DNA of 64,000 nt from JAVJUV01 sp047314965 (GCF_047314965.1 NZ_JBLBVK010000036.1:1-64000); one strand, 5' to 3'. Shown: positions 26,007 through 34,494, counted from the first letter of the stretch. Notes: generated by a model from the letters alone, not told the origin. Made by a program: numbers and translations.

Positions 26007-26068
26007 TTCTTCTTGGTGAAAATATGCCGGCGGAAGACGCCTCCGGCGTCTGGGGGCAGAGCCCCCCT
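26007..26068 (+). repeat. Dispersed palindromic repeat, copy C (between soeA and soeB)
   Basis: TTCTTCTTGGTGAAAATATGCCGG, then hairpin AGACGCC-TCC-GGCGTCT (26035-26051) and hairpin GGGGGC-AGA-GCCCCC (26052-26066). The first 24 bases match copy D at all but two positions, and the last hairpin is identical to the one in copy D. The orientation is opposite to the operon. It occupies the otherwise unusual 160-bp gap in the soe operon. Confidence 0.7.
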
Positions 26069-26081
26069 GCAGCAGTCATCG

Positions 26082-28889
26082 TCATGCGCCCACCTTCCGT
26101 TTCACGATCTCCGGACCCCGGCCCACCGGACTCTTCTGTTCGGGGTGAGAGGGCTGCGTCTCGGTCGGCGCCGGCACCTTTTCTACCCGCACCCTCAGGT
26201 CGAACCATGCCGCCTGACCGGTGATCGGGTCCGAATTCGCCCATCGCAGTCCGTCGCCCTTGGGCGGGAGAAGCTCGTGAATGATATGGTTCAGAAGGAA
26301 CCCCTTCTTCGCCTCCGGCGCCTCAGGTGAAAGTGCCCAGGCGCCCTTCCTCTTGCCGATCGCGTTCCAGGTCCAGACGGTGTTTTCGTTCAGCGCGGCC
26401 ATATGCGCCACCGGCACCACGATTTCGCCATGCGGCGACGTCACGCGCGCCCAGTCGCCGTCTGCGAACCCGTTTGCCTCCCATATCTTCGTCGGCACGT
26501 AGAGCGGGTTCCGCCCGTGGATCTGCCGCAGCCACGCGTTCTGCGATCCCCAGGAATGATACATCGCCATCGGACGCTGGGTGAGCGCATGCACGGTGAA
26601 CCGGTCGTCGGCGTCCGAGAACGGGGGATACCAGACCGGCAGCGGATCCATCGTCGTGGAATAGCGCGCCTTCAGATGGTCCGGCGGCGAGAGCCGATGT
26701 CTGCCCTCGGCGGCCAGCTGGAAGCGGCGCAGGGGCTCGCACCAGAGCGTGAACAGGTAGGGCGTGGGCTTGTCATAAAGCCCGATCTTCACCGCCCAGT
26801 CCTGGTAGGCCGTGTTCCAGGGCTTGTAGAACTGCGCCTCGTCGGGGATGTGCGCAATCCAGAACGAGCCGTTCTTCTTGTATTCCTCGATCTGGTTCGG
26901 GTTCGCCGCGCCGCGCCCGTGTTCGTCGCCATTGCCGCGCCATCCCGACAGCGGCCCGACACCGGGTCGCCGCTCGTGGTTCTGGATGTAGTCGGCATAG
27001 TCGGCGTATTTCTGGCCACCATCCTCGGTCACGAATCCCGGCAGACCCAGCCGCGCGCCCAGATCGCAGAGCACCGACTGAAAGCCCCGCACGTCGCGAT
27101 CAGGTTCCACCACCGGCCAGCGGATCGCGTCGGCGGCGGCTTCCGCCTCGCAGATCGGACGGTCCAGAAGGCTGATGCAGTCGTGCCGCTCCAGATAGGT
27201 CGTGTCGGGCAGGATCAGGTCGGCAAAGGCGACCATCTCGGAGGAATAGGCATCCGAATAGATGATCCGCGGAATGACGTATTCGCCATCCTCGTCCGTG
27301 TCCGTCAATATCTTCATGACGGCGGACGTGTTCATCGACGAGTTCCACGCCATGTTCGCCATGTAGAGCATCATGGTGTCGATCCTGTAGGGATCGCCCG
27401 CATGCGCGTTCGAGATCAGCATGTGCATCAGCCCATGCGCGCTCATCGGGTTTTCCCAGGAAAACGCCTTGTCGATGCGCTTCGGCCGATTGTTCTCGTC
27501 CACCAGCAGATCGTCGGGTCCATGCACGAAGCCCAGGTGCGGCCCGTCCAGCGGCTTGCCCGGCGTCACGCCTGCATGGGGCTTAGGATGCGCCGTCGCG
27601 GGCTTGGGGTAGGGCGGTTTGAACCGGAACCCGCCGGGTACCTCGACCGAGCCCAGGATGATCTGCAAAAGATGCAGCGCGCGGCAGGTCTGGAACCCAT
27701 TCGAATGGGCGCTGATCCCGCGCATCGCGTGGAAGCTGACGGGACGGCCCGTCATGGTCTTGTGCGTCTCTCCGCGGAAATCGGTCCACTCGTGTTCGAT
27801 CTCGAAGGCCTCGTCAAAGGCGACGCGGGCGAGTTCGGCGGCGATGGCTCGGATGCGCTTGGCCGAAAGACCGATCTTCGGCGCGACGGTTTCGGGCGCG
27901 TAGTCCTCCGACAGGTATTTCTCCGCCATGTGATGCAGCACCGGGCGATGGGTCACACCGGCATGCCGCCAGAAAGCAGACAGGTCGGGCTTCACGCCCG
28001 GAGCATCGAACGCGGTCGGCTTTCCGGTGACCCGGTCCATGACCAGCTTCTTGCCGGCCTCGTTGGTCAGGATCAGCCCGTACTCGTCGGAGGCCTTGTC
28101 GCCGTTCACCAGGCAGGGCGCATCGGTGAAGCGTGCCAGGTAATCCAGGTCGATCTTCCCGGCCTTCATCAGGCAATGCACGAGGCTCAGGATGAACAGC
28201 CCGTCCGTGCCAGGCGTGATCCCAACCCATTCGTCGGCGACCGCGTTGTAGCCCGTGCGCACCGGGTTCACGCCGATTACCTTCGCGTCCCGCGCCTTCA
28301 GTTTGCCCAACCCCATCTTGATCGGGTTCGAGTCATGGTCCTCGGCCACGCCGAAGATCATGAACAGCTTCGTGCGGTCCCAGTCGGGCTGGCCGAATTC
28401 CCAGAAGGCGCCGCCCATCGTATAGATGCCGGCTGCGGCCATGTTGACCGAGCAGAACCCGCCATGGGCGGCATAGTTCGGCGTTCCGAAGGCCTGCGCC
28501 CAGAACGAGGTGAAGGATTGCGACTGGTCGCGCCCGGTAAAGAAGGCAAGCCGCGACTGGTCGGTGTCGCGGAGCGGCTTCAGCCAGGAAACCGCAGTTT
28601 CAAGCGCCTCTTCCCAGCTGATCTCCTCGAACTCGCCCGAACCGCGCGGTCCCACCCGCCGCATCGGCGCGCGCAAACGCGCCGGCGACAGGTGCTGCAT
28701 GATGCCCGAAGAGCCCTTGGCGCACAGAACGCCCTTGTTCACCGGATGGTCGCGGTTGCCCTCGATATAGGCGACCTGTCCGTCCTTCATATGAACATTG
28801 ATCCCGCAGCGGCAGGCGCACATGTAGCATGTGGTCTTGCGGACTTCGTCCGAAACCTTCGGCGACAACTCGACTTGCGGTTGGCTCAT
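26082..28889 (-). CDS. soeA: Molybdopterin oxidoreductase, probable sulfite dehydrogenase catalytic subunit
   Basis: A 935-aa DMSO-reductase-family enzyme. Residues 21-56 bind a [4Fe-4S] cluster (CYMCACRC with a fourth Cys at 56), followed by the molybdopterin domains (FGVAEDHDSNPIK, GVNPVRTGYN) and a C-terminal dinucleotide-binding domain (TQRPMAMYHSWGSQNAWLRQ). There is no twin-arginine signal, so it faces the cytoplasm, as described for SoeABC, the membrane-bound sulfite dehydrogenase of Allochromatium and roseobacters. DMSO reductase would need Tat export; thiosulfate or polysulfide substrates remain possible. ATG at 28889 follows GAGGGGC; the longer frame to 28958 is not needed. Confidence 0.75.
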   Translation of the reverse strand: MSQPQVELSPKVSDEVRKTTCYMCACRCGINVHMKDGQVAYIEGNRDHPVNKGVLCAKGSSGIMQHLSPARLRAPMRRVGPRGSGEFEEISWEEALETAVSWLKPLRDTDQSRLAFFTGRDQSQSFTSFWAQAFGTPNYAAHGGFCSVNMAAAGIYTMGGAFWEFGQPDWDRTKLFMIFGVAEDHDSNPIKMGLGKLKARDAKVIGVNPVRTGYNAVADEWVGITPGTDGLFILSLVHCLMKAGKIDLDYLARFTDAPCLVNGDKASDEYGLILTNEAGKKLVMDRVTGKPTAFDAPGVKPDLSAFWRHAGVTHRPVLHHMAEKYLSEDYAPETVAPKIGLSAKRIRAIAAELARVAFDEAFEIEHEWTDFRGETHKTMTGRPVSFHAMRGISAHSNGFQTCRALHLLQIILGSVEVPGGFRFKPPYPKPATAHPKPHAGVTPGKPLDGPHLGFVHGPDDLLVDENNRPKRIDKAFSWENPMSAHGLMHMLISNAHAGDPYRIDTMMLYMANMAWNSSMNTSAVMKILTDTDEDGEYVIPRIIYSDAYSSEMVAFADLILPDTTYLERHDCISLLDRPICEAEAAADAIRWPVVEPDRDVRGFQSVLCDLGARLGLPGFVTEDGGQKYADYADYIQNHERRPGVGPLSGWRGNGDEHGRGAANPNQIEEYKKNGSFWIAHIPDEAQFYKPWNTAYQDWAVKIGLYDKPTPYLFTLWCEPLRRFQLAAEGRHRLSPPDHLKARYSTTMDPLPVWYPPFSDADDRFTVHALTQRPMAMYHSWGSQNAWLRQIHGRNPLYVPTKIWEANGFADGDWARVTSPHGEIVVPVAHMAALNENTVWTWNAIGKRKGAWALSPEAPEAKKGFLLNHIIHELLPPKGDGLRWANSDPITGQAAWFDLRVRVEKVPAPTETQPSHPEQKSPVGRGPEIVKRKVGA

Positions 28890-29268
28890 GCGCCCCTCTT
28901 CCTGGCTGAGAATCATATTCTCCGCTTTGCCAAGCGGATGCGACCAATTAATGGTCACCGCACCCTATTCCGAGGCGCCCCCCGCTATTAGGTCCAGTGC
29001 CTTGTTGCAGCTATATCCAGAAATCGAGATCGACCGGCTTTTGACAGGATGCCGCCAACCGCATCTTGCCGACCCACATCATCTCGGATCCGGAAGGTGC
29101 CTTGTGCCCGCCCTGACGCGACAAAGTTCGCCGTGGGCGGCGTCCCATGGGCTTGCCCGACTGAAGGTTGCCTTTTTCGAGGAATGACGGGCCTGCAAGG
29201 ATTCCGTGACTGCGGATTGGCCCGTGCAGACCCGGCTTTCCCATCGACTCGCATCGCTGTGGGACGTG
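28890..29268. other. Intergenic region upstream of soeA, no gene seen
   Basis: About 380 bp between the soeA start and the stop of a small membrane-protein gene on the same strand. Open frames exist on both strands but none has a convincing start, ribosome binding site or protein-like composition. A small perfect inverted repeat CCGCTT-TGCC-AAGCGG (28922-28937) lies 33 bases before the soeA start and could be an operator. The soeABC promoter should be here; I could not identify its boxes. Confidence 0.4.
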
Positions 29269-29685
29269 TCAACTGAACCCGGTGGATCGAATTCCCGGGC
29301 CATGTACGAAATCACCCGTTCCACCGCGCATCTCTTCAAGCGTTTCAAAGACCAAGAAGGCGTCGTCTTCGTAAAAGCCTCGGATCTCGACGATACCTTT
29401 CTGGTAAAGCTCGACCACCACGACCCAGCAGCGCAGTATCTCGCGCCGCGCCCCAAGCCCCAGAAGCCCGATCAGGGTCATCAGCCCAAGCGCGCCACTG
29501 CTCGAGGTCGAGTTTAGGAGAAGTACCAGTGCCACCGCGATGGCCAGGCCGAAGCCGAGAAGCTCGGCCGAGACGCGGCGTTCGACATTGGTGAAGACGA
29601 TGGCGCTAGGTTGAACGACCCGCCCGCCGAGGATCAGGCGATGGTCGGTGATGTAAAGATCCTCGGCGCGAATGATGATACGCAT
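29269..29685 (-). CDS. Small membrane protein, DUF6232-like
   Basis: A 138-aa protein. It opens with a short soluble part (MRIIIRAEDLYITDHRLILG, residues 1-20, then GRVVQPSAIVFTNVERR), followed by two hydrophobic helices (about 43-60 and 65-80) and a cytosolic beta-rich tail (VVVELYQKGIVEIRGFYEDD). The N-terminal pattern resembles DUF6232 membrane proteins; I hold this loosely. The start overlaps the preceding gene by one base (TGATG). It is the last gene of a four-gene set starting with a TerB-like protein. Function unknown. Confidence 0.65.
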   Translation of the reverse strand: MRIIIRAEDLYITDHRLILGGRVVQPSAIVFTNVERRVSAELLGFGLAIAVALVLLLNSTSSSGALGLMTLIGLLGLGARREILRCWVVVVELYQKGIVEIRGFYEDDAFLVFETLEEMRGGTGDFVHGPGIRSTGFS

Positions 29686-30122
29686 CAGTCTGGATAGGTG
29701 ATGAAGATCATGGGACGGAAATTGAAGAACCTCAGATCCGCGATGTTGAACAGCGCAGGAAACTGTCGGTTCAGGAAGTAGACGATCGGATCGCCGGCCG
29801 CCATGAGAAGCGACCCCATGACCAAGAGACATGCCGCCATCAGGCCGAATATTGTCTCGACGATCCCGTCTGCCATGTCTCCGATGAAGTAAAAGATGCG
29901 GCCCGCGAAATGCATCCCGGTCGAGAAGACTGGCCCGATGACGGCCCACACGAATGGTATGGCCAGGAGCTCTCCGACAGGTGGCTTTGCCGGCCCGCTT
30001 GCGGAGGTGACCAACATGAAGACCGCAAGAACGACGCCCGCGAAGAACGCTCGCCCCACGGCGAGTTTCAGTGTCGAGCCCCAATGAACCCGGCCCAGAT
30101 CGGAAAACGCGAAATCAGTCAT
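29685..30122 (-). CDS. Hypothetical four-helix membrane protein
   Basis: A 145-aa protein of unknown family. It begins MTDFAFSDLGRVHWGSTLKL and has four hydrophobic segments (about 22-42, 53-70, 75-90, 92-110), ending in a soluble tail FNFRPMIFITYPD. ATG at 30122 is preceded by AAGGGGAAAGATC, a strong ribosome binding site (AAGGGGA). It follows the 55-aa gene by 57 bp and is coupled to the next membrane protein by a one-base overlap. No catalytic motif. Confidence 0.7.
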   Translation of the reverse strand: MTDFAFSDLGRVHWGSTLKLAVGRAFFAGVVLAVFMLVTSASGPAKPPVGELLAIPFVWAVIGPVFSTGMHFAGRIFYFIGDMADGIVETIFGLMAACLLVMGSLLMAAGDPIVYFLNRQFPALFNIADLRFFNFRPMIFITYPD

Positions 30123-30179
30123 GATCTTTCCCCTTGTTTCTTTGATGCATGCGGGTCCGCGCTTGCGCGGACCAATCGC

Positions 30180-30347
30180 TTACCCCTTGGATTTGGCCGC
30201 CGCGACGGCAGCCTCGACGCTGCCGTAAGAGCCGGCGTGCTTGCCGTCCTTGAGCAAGTAGACGGAGGTCGAGAACATCCCGGAGTCCCGGACGATCTCG
30301 TATTTCGAATATTTGCCGTAAACGGTTTCAACGACGGTGCGTGACAT
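30180..30347 (-). CDS. Small conserved-looking protein of 55 aa
   Basis: Translating the minus strand from ATG 30347 gives a 55-aa product ending with TAA at 30180-30182. It begins MSRTVVETVYGKYSKYEIVR, contains FSTSVYLLKDGKHAGSYGS and ends in an Ala/Lys-rich helix (VEAAVAAAKSKG). The upstream GAAAGGGAAATCCAC provides a ribosome binding site. The composition (beta strands then helix, no hydrophobic segment) looks like a folded small cytosolic protein. It sits 17 bp after the TerB-like gene and before two membrane proteins. I do not recognise the family. Confidence 0.65.
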   Translation of the reverse strand: MSRTVVETVYGKYSKYEIVRDSGMFSTSVYLLKDGKHAGSYGSVEAAVAAAKSKG

Positions 30348-30364
30348 GTGGATTTCCCTTTCTG

Positions 30365-30823
30365 TCAGTTGGTCCAGGCGCGGCGCATCGCGCGCACGGT
30401 GGCGACGATTGCGTCCAGTTCGTCTTCGGTGATGCCGGCGCGGTCGCAGAGCATCTTCAGCAGGCGCACTTCATCCTGATCGATGTCACCGTCGGACAGC
30501 ATGATGTCGGAGAGGATCGCGGCGGCGGTGTACTTCCAGCCATCTTGCGCAAGGACCTGCGCGTAGTGCCCCGTCAGCCCATCGGCGTCCTGCTGCATCT
30601 TCCGCTCCATCCGGGTCAGAAGTGCGAAGTCTTCCTGATTGGTGTTGTCCGAAAAAAGTCGGCAGCGCGCGAGCGTTCCCATCGCCACGTTCACTTCGTC
30701 ATCGCCAACGTTGCCGTCGGCGTGGATCATGAGAACGACGAAGTAGGCAATCGCCTCTTTCATTTCTTGGCGAGGGGAGACCTCGCGAGCGCCACCGAAG
30801 GCGCGGGACAGCAGTCCACCCAT
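30365..30823 (-). CDS. TerB-like protein
   Basis: A 152-aa helical protein with the paired acidic motifs of the TerB/DjlA N-terminal family: HADGNVGDDEV (about 34-44) and SDGDIDQDEV (about 110-119), each a D-x-D-G-x-x-x-x-E/D-E metal-binding pattern. TerB proteins occur in tellurite-resistance and membrane stress systems. Start supported by AAAAGGAG upstream of ATG 30823. It leads a small operon with a 55-aa protein and two membrane proteins; no terC, terD or terZ genes are near, so this is not the classic ter operon. Confidence 0.8.
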   Translation of the reverse strand: MGGLLSRAFGGAREVSPRQEMKEAIAYFVVLMIHADGNVGDDEVNVAMGTLARCRLFSDNTNQEDFALLTRMERKMQQDADGLTGHYAQVLAQDGWKYTAAAILSDIMLSDGDIDQDEVRLLKMLCDRAGITEDELDAIVATVRAMRRAWTN

Positions 30824-30940
30824 TCTGAATTCTCCTTTTCTGTGTCGCTGTTTCAGATTTCATCCGTTGCCCCCTGGTCGTAGCACCGGGTTGCTGCGTG
30901 GTGGGGTGACAAGATTTGTGATCCGGTTCGCCCGGCCTGT

Positions 30941-31230
30941 TCACGCGATGGCGAAATCGAGAATGTCGGTGCGGATGCCTGGCGGCAGTTTTTCCCGCGC
31001 GTTGTCGTTCAGGAAAAGACGCTCATGTCGTCCGCAATCGGCCCGCTGAGCAAACCGACCATCGACCCAAGGTCTGTGAACCCAGGAAACGGTGCCGGGT
31101 TCCTTCTTCCGAACAATGCCGCCGCCACTGCACCTGCAAGCTCGCCGGTGCAGCGGACGTTTTCGACACGGATGGATTTACCTGCCTTCCGTTCCGTCCG
31201 GGGGCGGTATTTCGGGTTCGGTTTTGGGTG
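30941..31230 (-). pseudogene. Probable frameshifted ORF remnant
   Basis: The 410 bp between two minus-strand operons is not empty. One frame reads SIRVENVRCTGELAGAVAAA then FTDLGSMVGLLSGPIADDMS and stops at TGA (31007-31009). In the next frame, directly after the shared CTTTTCC run, it reads LFLNDNAREKLPPGIRTDIL followed by DFAIA and TGA (30941-30943). One extra T in the T-run would join both into a single protein of about 90 aa. Third-position GC is high in both parts. No ATG/GTG start is visible, so the 5' end is also lost or misplaced. The rest (30824-30940) shows nothing. Confidence 0.35.
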
Positions 31231-31232
31231 GA

Positions 31233-31562
31233 TCAGCTCGCCTGGTTTACCCGCTCGATATAGGCGCGGAGTTCTTCTGTCTCGCGGCGAGCGTCGCGAA
31301 GCCCATCCATCGCCGCCTCAAGCTCGGCCTCCGTCTGGGCCATCTTGTTGGTCAGTTCGGCTTCACGCTGTTGCATGTAGATGACCGCCTGATCACGCTC
31401 TTCTTCGGCGTGGTGCAACTCCTGCGCCATCTTGTCGAGATCGTCCATGTCCGACCGCGTCACGCGCGTGATGCGGCTGATCAGCCAATGGGTGAACCAG
31501 CCCGCAAGAAAGGCCATGAACAGGATCGCCGCTGTCGCCGCGATGAACTCGGTTCCGTTCAC
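31233..31562 (-). CDS. Membrane-anchored coiled-coil protein
   Basis: A 109-aa protein with an N-terminal transmembrane helix (EFIAATAAILFMAFLAGWFTH) followed by a long Glu/Ala/Arg-rich coiled coil (MAQELHHAEEERDQAVIYMQ and onward) to the end. The start is GTG at 31562, seven bases after GGAGG, and overlaps the stop of the OmpA-family gene as GTGA. The longer open frame upstream is an out-of-frame read of that gene. It probably works with the OmpA-like protein at the envelope; no family name assigned. Confidence 0.75.
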   Translation of the reverse strand: MNGTEFIAATAAILFMAFLAGWFTHWLISRITRVTRSDMDDLDKMAQELHHAEEERDQAVIYMQQREAELTNKMAQTEAELEAAMDGLRDARRETEELRAYIERVNQAS

Positions 31563-33496
31563 TGGCTTTCCTCCGTATCTTCGGTCTCGCCTTCGGCAGC
31601 CGCGTCTCCGGCTTCGACGTTTTCGGTCGGTGATCCGTCCGCGTCGGCCGTATCTTCGTCTGCGGCCTCGGGCGTCACAAGGCGAAATTCGATCCGCCGG
31701 TTGGCCTCGCGGCCCTCTTCGGTGCCGTTGTCCGCGATGGGCTGGCTTTCGCCATAGCCTTTCGCGGTCAGGTTCGAGGTCAGAACCCGCCGCGCCATGA
31801 TCGCGTTCAGAACGGCATCCGCCCGCGCCTGGCTGAGCTGTTCGTTCATGACTTCGCGGCCCTGGCTGTCCGTGTGGCCGCTGATCTCGATCTGCACCGC
31901 CTGGCAATCGCGCAGGATGTCCGCGATCGCGTCGATGGTCGGAATCGCATCCTGTTCGATATCCGATGACGAGGGCGCGAAGGTGATCTTGCGCTTGTTC
32001 CCGGCGACGTTGATCAGTTCGACGCATTCCTCGGGCGTCGGCAGCGCGGCCAGCGGATCAAGAGCCTCGGAATAGGTGATGTCCAGATCGAAGGTCGCGC
32101 CGGTCTCAAGCTTGGCCGAGAGAATCCGTGCGATATCCGAGCGTGCGCTCTTGATCCCCGTCTGACCGCTGACACTTATGTCCGTTTCCGTCACGACAGC
32201 CGAGCCGCTGGACAGATAGGACAGCGCCTCGAGCGCCGCCAGCACGCGAGCCGTCCAGCCCTTCGGCACATTCTCGTCAATTCGCGTGGCGGGATAGACA
32301 TTGGCAACGCCAAAAGCCGCCGCCGCATAGCTCTCGACGGCCGCGCGGGTCGTCTCGTCGCCCAGCCGTCCACGTAGTTGCACCTGCCCTTCCGGCGAGC
32401 GCGTGGCGGTGAACTCAGCAGGTTGCGCGCCGTCGGCGCTTTCGGTCACTTCCGGCTTCGGCAAAAGCGCGGCCAGCGAAAAGACCGGCGGAAGCGCGCC
32501 TTCAAGCTCTCCAACGGCCCGGTCGAAGGTTCTCTGCGGCGTCCCCTCGATCCCTACCAGCGTCACGTCGGCGTTCGAGATGGTCAGCGTACCTCCTCCC
32601 GCTGCCTGAACCGCCCGGATCCCCGCCACCGCCGCCTCGCCCCAGCGGGTCGACGGCGTGCCCAGCCCCAGTTCGCAACCGACATCGCCGGTCAGGCCCG
32701 CATCGATTGCGGCGGCAAGGATAGCGTCGCGCGCAGCCTCTGTATCCGCCGAACAGGCGTCGAAGCGCACGTTCTCGCCGTCCATCAGAAAGCGCAGCGT
32801 GAAGGGCGCGATCACCGGGCGCGGCGCGGTGATGTTCAGCGCCAGCGCCAGGCCCGGCGGCGCGTCGCGGTTCAGCCTGCGCTCGATCTGCCTCTTGTCG
32901 TCGGGATTCTTCGCCACAGCGGTGATCGATACCCGCTGCGCGGTGATCGAGACCTTCGAGCGTGGCAGCGACTCCAGCGCGCTCAGTCCGAAGGACAAAG
33001 CGCGATCCCAGCCGGTGGGTGGAGCGAAATCGGCGCTTTCCAGAAGATCGGTCACTCTCGCATCGCCCGAAATGCCACGCACGCGTTGAAGAATGGTTTC
33101 CGGGTCGCTTTCCAGGGGCACCAGACCGATCAGGGAGATTCCGTCGTCGTTCTTTAGAACCTCGATCGTAAAATCGGGGGCCTGGATCGCCTCGGCTGCC
33201 TTCACGGTCATGTCGTCGATCAGTCGGCTGGCGTCTACCACGGTTCCGGCGGCGCTCAACGCGGCGAAACGGATCGCCTCGGTATCGGCGGTGCCGGTCA
33301 GCCTCACGGTCAGGCCATCGGCGGCGACGTCCACCCAGTCATGGCCGGCCTGGCCCAGCGTCAGCCGGATATCCCGCACCGCGATGCTCTCGACAAACGT
33401 GCGGGCCCACATCGCCACGCCGATACAGCCCGCCCCCGCGATCAGGATCGCGACGAAGTGCGGCAGGATCTGTGATAACTTACGGGTCACTGACAT
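31559..33496 (-). CDS. OmpA-family protein with BON-like repeats
   Basis: A 645-aa envelope protein. An N-terminal membrane helix (LPHFVAILIAGAGCIGVAMW, about 11-30) is followed by several repeats with BON-like character (VRLTGTADTEAIRFAALSAA; VQLRGRLGDETTRAAVESYA) and a C-terminal OmpA domain that binds peptidoglycan (HTDSQGREVMNEQLSQARAD, GYGESQPIADNGTEEGREAN, RRIEF). An acidic tail of about 35 residues follows. The coiled-coil gene downstream overlaps by 4 nt. It lies 35 bp after ubiA on the same strand. Confidence 0.88.
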   Translation of the reverse strand: MSVTRKLSQILPHFVAILIAGAGCIGVAMWARTFVESIAVRDIRLTLGQAGHDWVDVAADGLTVRLTGTADTEAIRFAALSAAGTVVDASRLIDDMTVKAAEAIQAPDFTIEVLKNDDGISLIGLVPLESDPETILQRVRGISGDARVTDLLESADFAPPTGWDRALSFGLSALESLPRSKVSITAQRVSITAVAKNPDDKRQIERRLNRDAPPGLALALNITAPRPVIAPFTLRFLMDGENVRFDACSADTEAARDAILAAAIDAGLTGDVGCELGLGTPSTRWGEAAVAGIRAVQAAGGGTLTISNADVTLVGIEGTPQRTFDRAVGELEGALPPVFSLAALLPKPEVTESADGAQPAEFTATRSPEGQVQLRGRLGDETTRAAVESYAAAAFGVANVYPATRIDENVPKGWTARVLAALEALSYLSSGSAVVTETDISVSGQTGIKSARSDIARILSAKLETGATFDLDITYSEALDPLAALPTPEECVELINVAGNKRKITFAPSSSDIEQDAIPTIDAIADILRDCQAVQIEISGHTDSQGREVMNEQLSQARADAVLNAIMARRVLTSNLTAKGYGESQPIADNGTEEGREANRRIEFRLVTPEAADEDTADADGSPTENVEAGDAAAEGETEDTEESQ

Positions 33497-33531
33497 GGCG
33501 ACTAGTTAAGACTCCGAGGCGCGGGACGCAA

Positions 33532-34494
33532 TCAGAGGAAATGCGCGACGGCAAGAAACAGCACGGGGATCAGTCCCGCGTTCCTGTTGGACCTGAACAG
33601 AGCCAGGCATCGCTCTGGGTTTTCGATGTCCAGAAGGCGCAGCTGCCAGGCCAGGTGCCAGCCGAAGGCCCAGGCGCCGCCCAATGCCACGACCAGCACC
33701 AGCACGTTTACCGAAGCGCCCAGCGCCAGGATCAGGCCCGCGCCCATCAGCGAAACACTGAATACCAGGAACCATTTCAGCCAGCGCGCGGTGTCTGCGC
33801 CGAAGAGGCGCGCGGTGGATTTCACCCCGATCAGTGCGTCGTCCTCGGTGTCCTGGTGCGCATAGATCGTGTCGTAGAACAGCGTCCACGCAATGCCGGA
33901 CAGGTAGAGCAGAACTGCAGGCGAGGTCAGCGTGCCGGTCACTGCCGTCCAGGCCAGAAGGGCCCCCCAGTTGAAGGCCAGACCCAGGAAGATCTGCGGC
34001 CACCAGGTGAACCGCTTTGCAAAGGGGTAGATGCACACCAGCGCCAGCGACGCGATGCCAAGCCAGATCGCGTTCCAGTGGAAGGTCAGAAGGATGCCGA
34101 AAGCGAGAAGCGACTGGATCACCATCCAGATCACGGCCTGCTTTACGGTCACCTGGCCCGAGGGAATGGGTCGCGACCGGGTGCGGGCGACCCTGGCGTC
34201 GAAATCCCTGTCGGTGATGTCGTTCCATGTACAGCCCGCGCCGCGCATCAGCCAGGCGCCGATGGCGCAGCCCAGCGCGATCCAGGCTTCGGTCCATCCG
34301 AACCGGCCCTGCATCAGAGATGCAACGCCCAGGCCCCACCAGCAGGGCAGCAGCAACAGCCATGTACCGATCGGCCGGTCCGCCCGGCTCAGCCGCAGAT
34401 AGGGGCGCGACCATGCGGGCGCCCATGTGTCGACCCAGTTGTCTTTCACCGCGTCGGCAACTTGTCCGTCTGGCGCTGCGTCGCTGCCGGTCAT
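33532..34494 (-). CDS. ubiA: 4-hydroxybenzoate polyprenyltransferase
   Basis: Attaches the polyprenyl tail to 4-hydroxybenzoate in ubiquinone synthesis, using the product of the polyprenyl synthase at 19.7 kb. The 320-aa protein has about nine helices and the two Asp-rich motifs NDITDRDFDARVARTRSRP and DTIYAHQDTEDD. ATG at 34494 (MTGSDAAPDG) is taken; ATG at 34509 would overlap the divergent rsmE start codon. The two genes therefore start within 13 bp of each other on opposite strands, and each promoter must lie in the other's coding region or transcripts have almost no leader. Confidence 0.93.
   Translation of the reverse strand: MTGSDAAPDGQVADAVKDNWVDTWAPAWSRPYLRLSRADRPIGTWLLLLPCWWGLGVASLMQGRFGWTEAWIALGCAIGAWLMRGAGCTWNDITDRDFDARVARTRSRPIPSGQVTVKQAVIWMVIQSLLAFGILLTFHWNAIWLGIASLALVCIYPFAKRFTWWPQIFLGLAFNWGALLAWTAVTGTLTSPAVLLYLSGIAWTLFYDTIYAHQDTEDDALIGVKSTARLFGADTARWLKWFLVFSVSLMGAGLILALGASVNVLVLVVALGGAWAFGWHLAWQLRLLDIENPERCLALFRSNRNAGLIPVLFLAVAHFL

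Noticed and set aside
26403..28991. 862-codon plus-strand open frame opposite soeA
   Set aside because: It mirrors the soeA coding sequence on the other strand; soeA has complete motifs, a ribosome binding site and normal codon use.
28890..29268. Possible small genes in the gap upstream of soeA
   Set aside because: The frames lack ribosome binding sites and protein-like composition on both strands, so I list the stretch as intergenic only.
30365..30823. Classical tellurite-resistance (ter) operon
   Set aside because: Only a TerB-like gene is present; terC, terD, terE and terZ are absent nearby.
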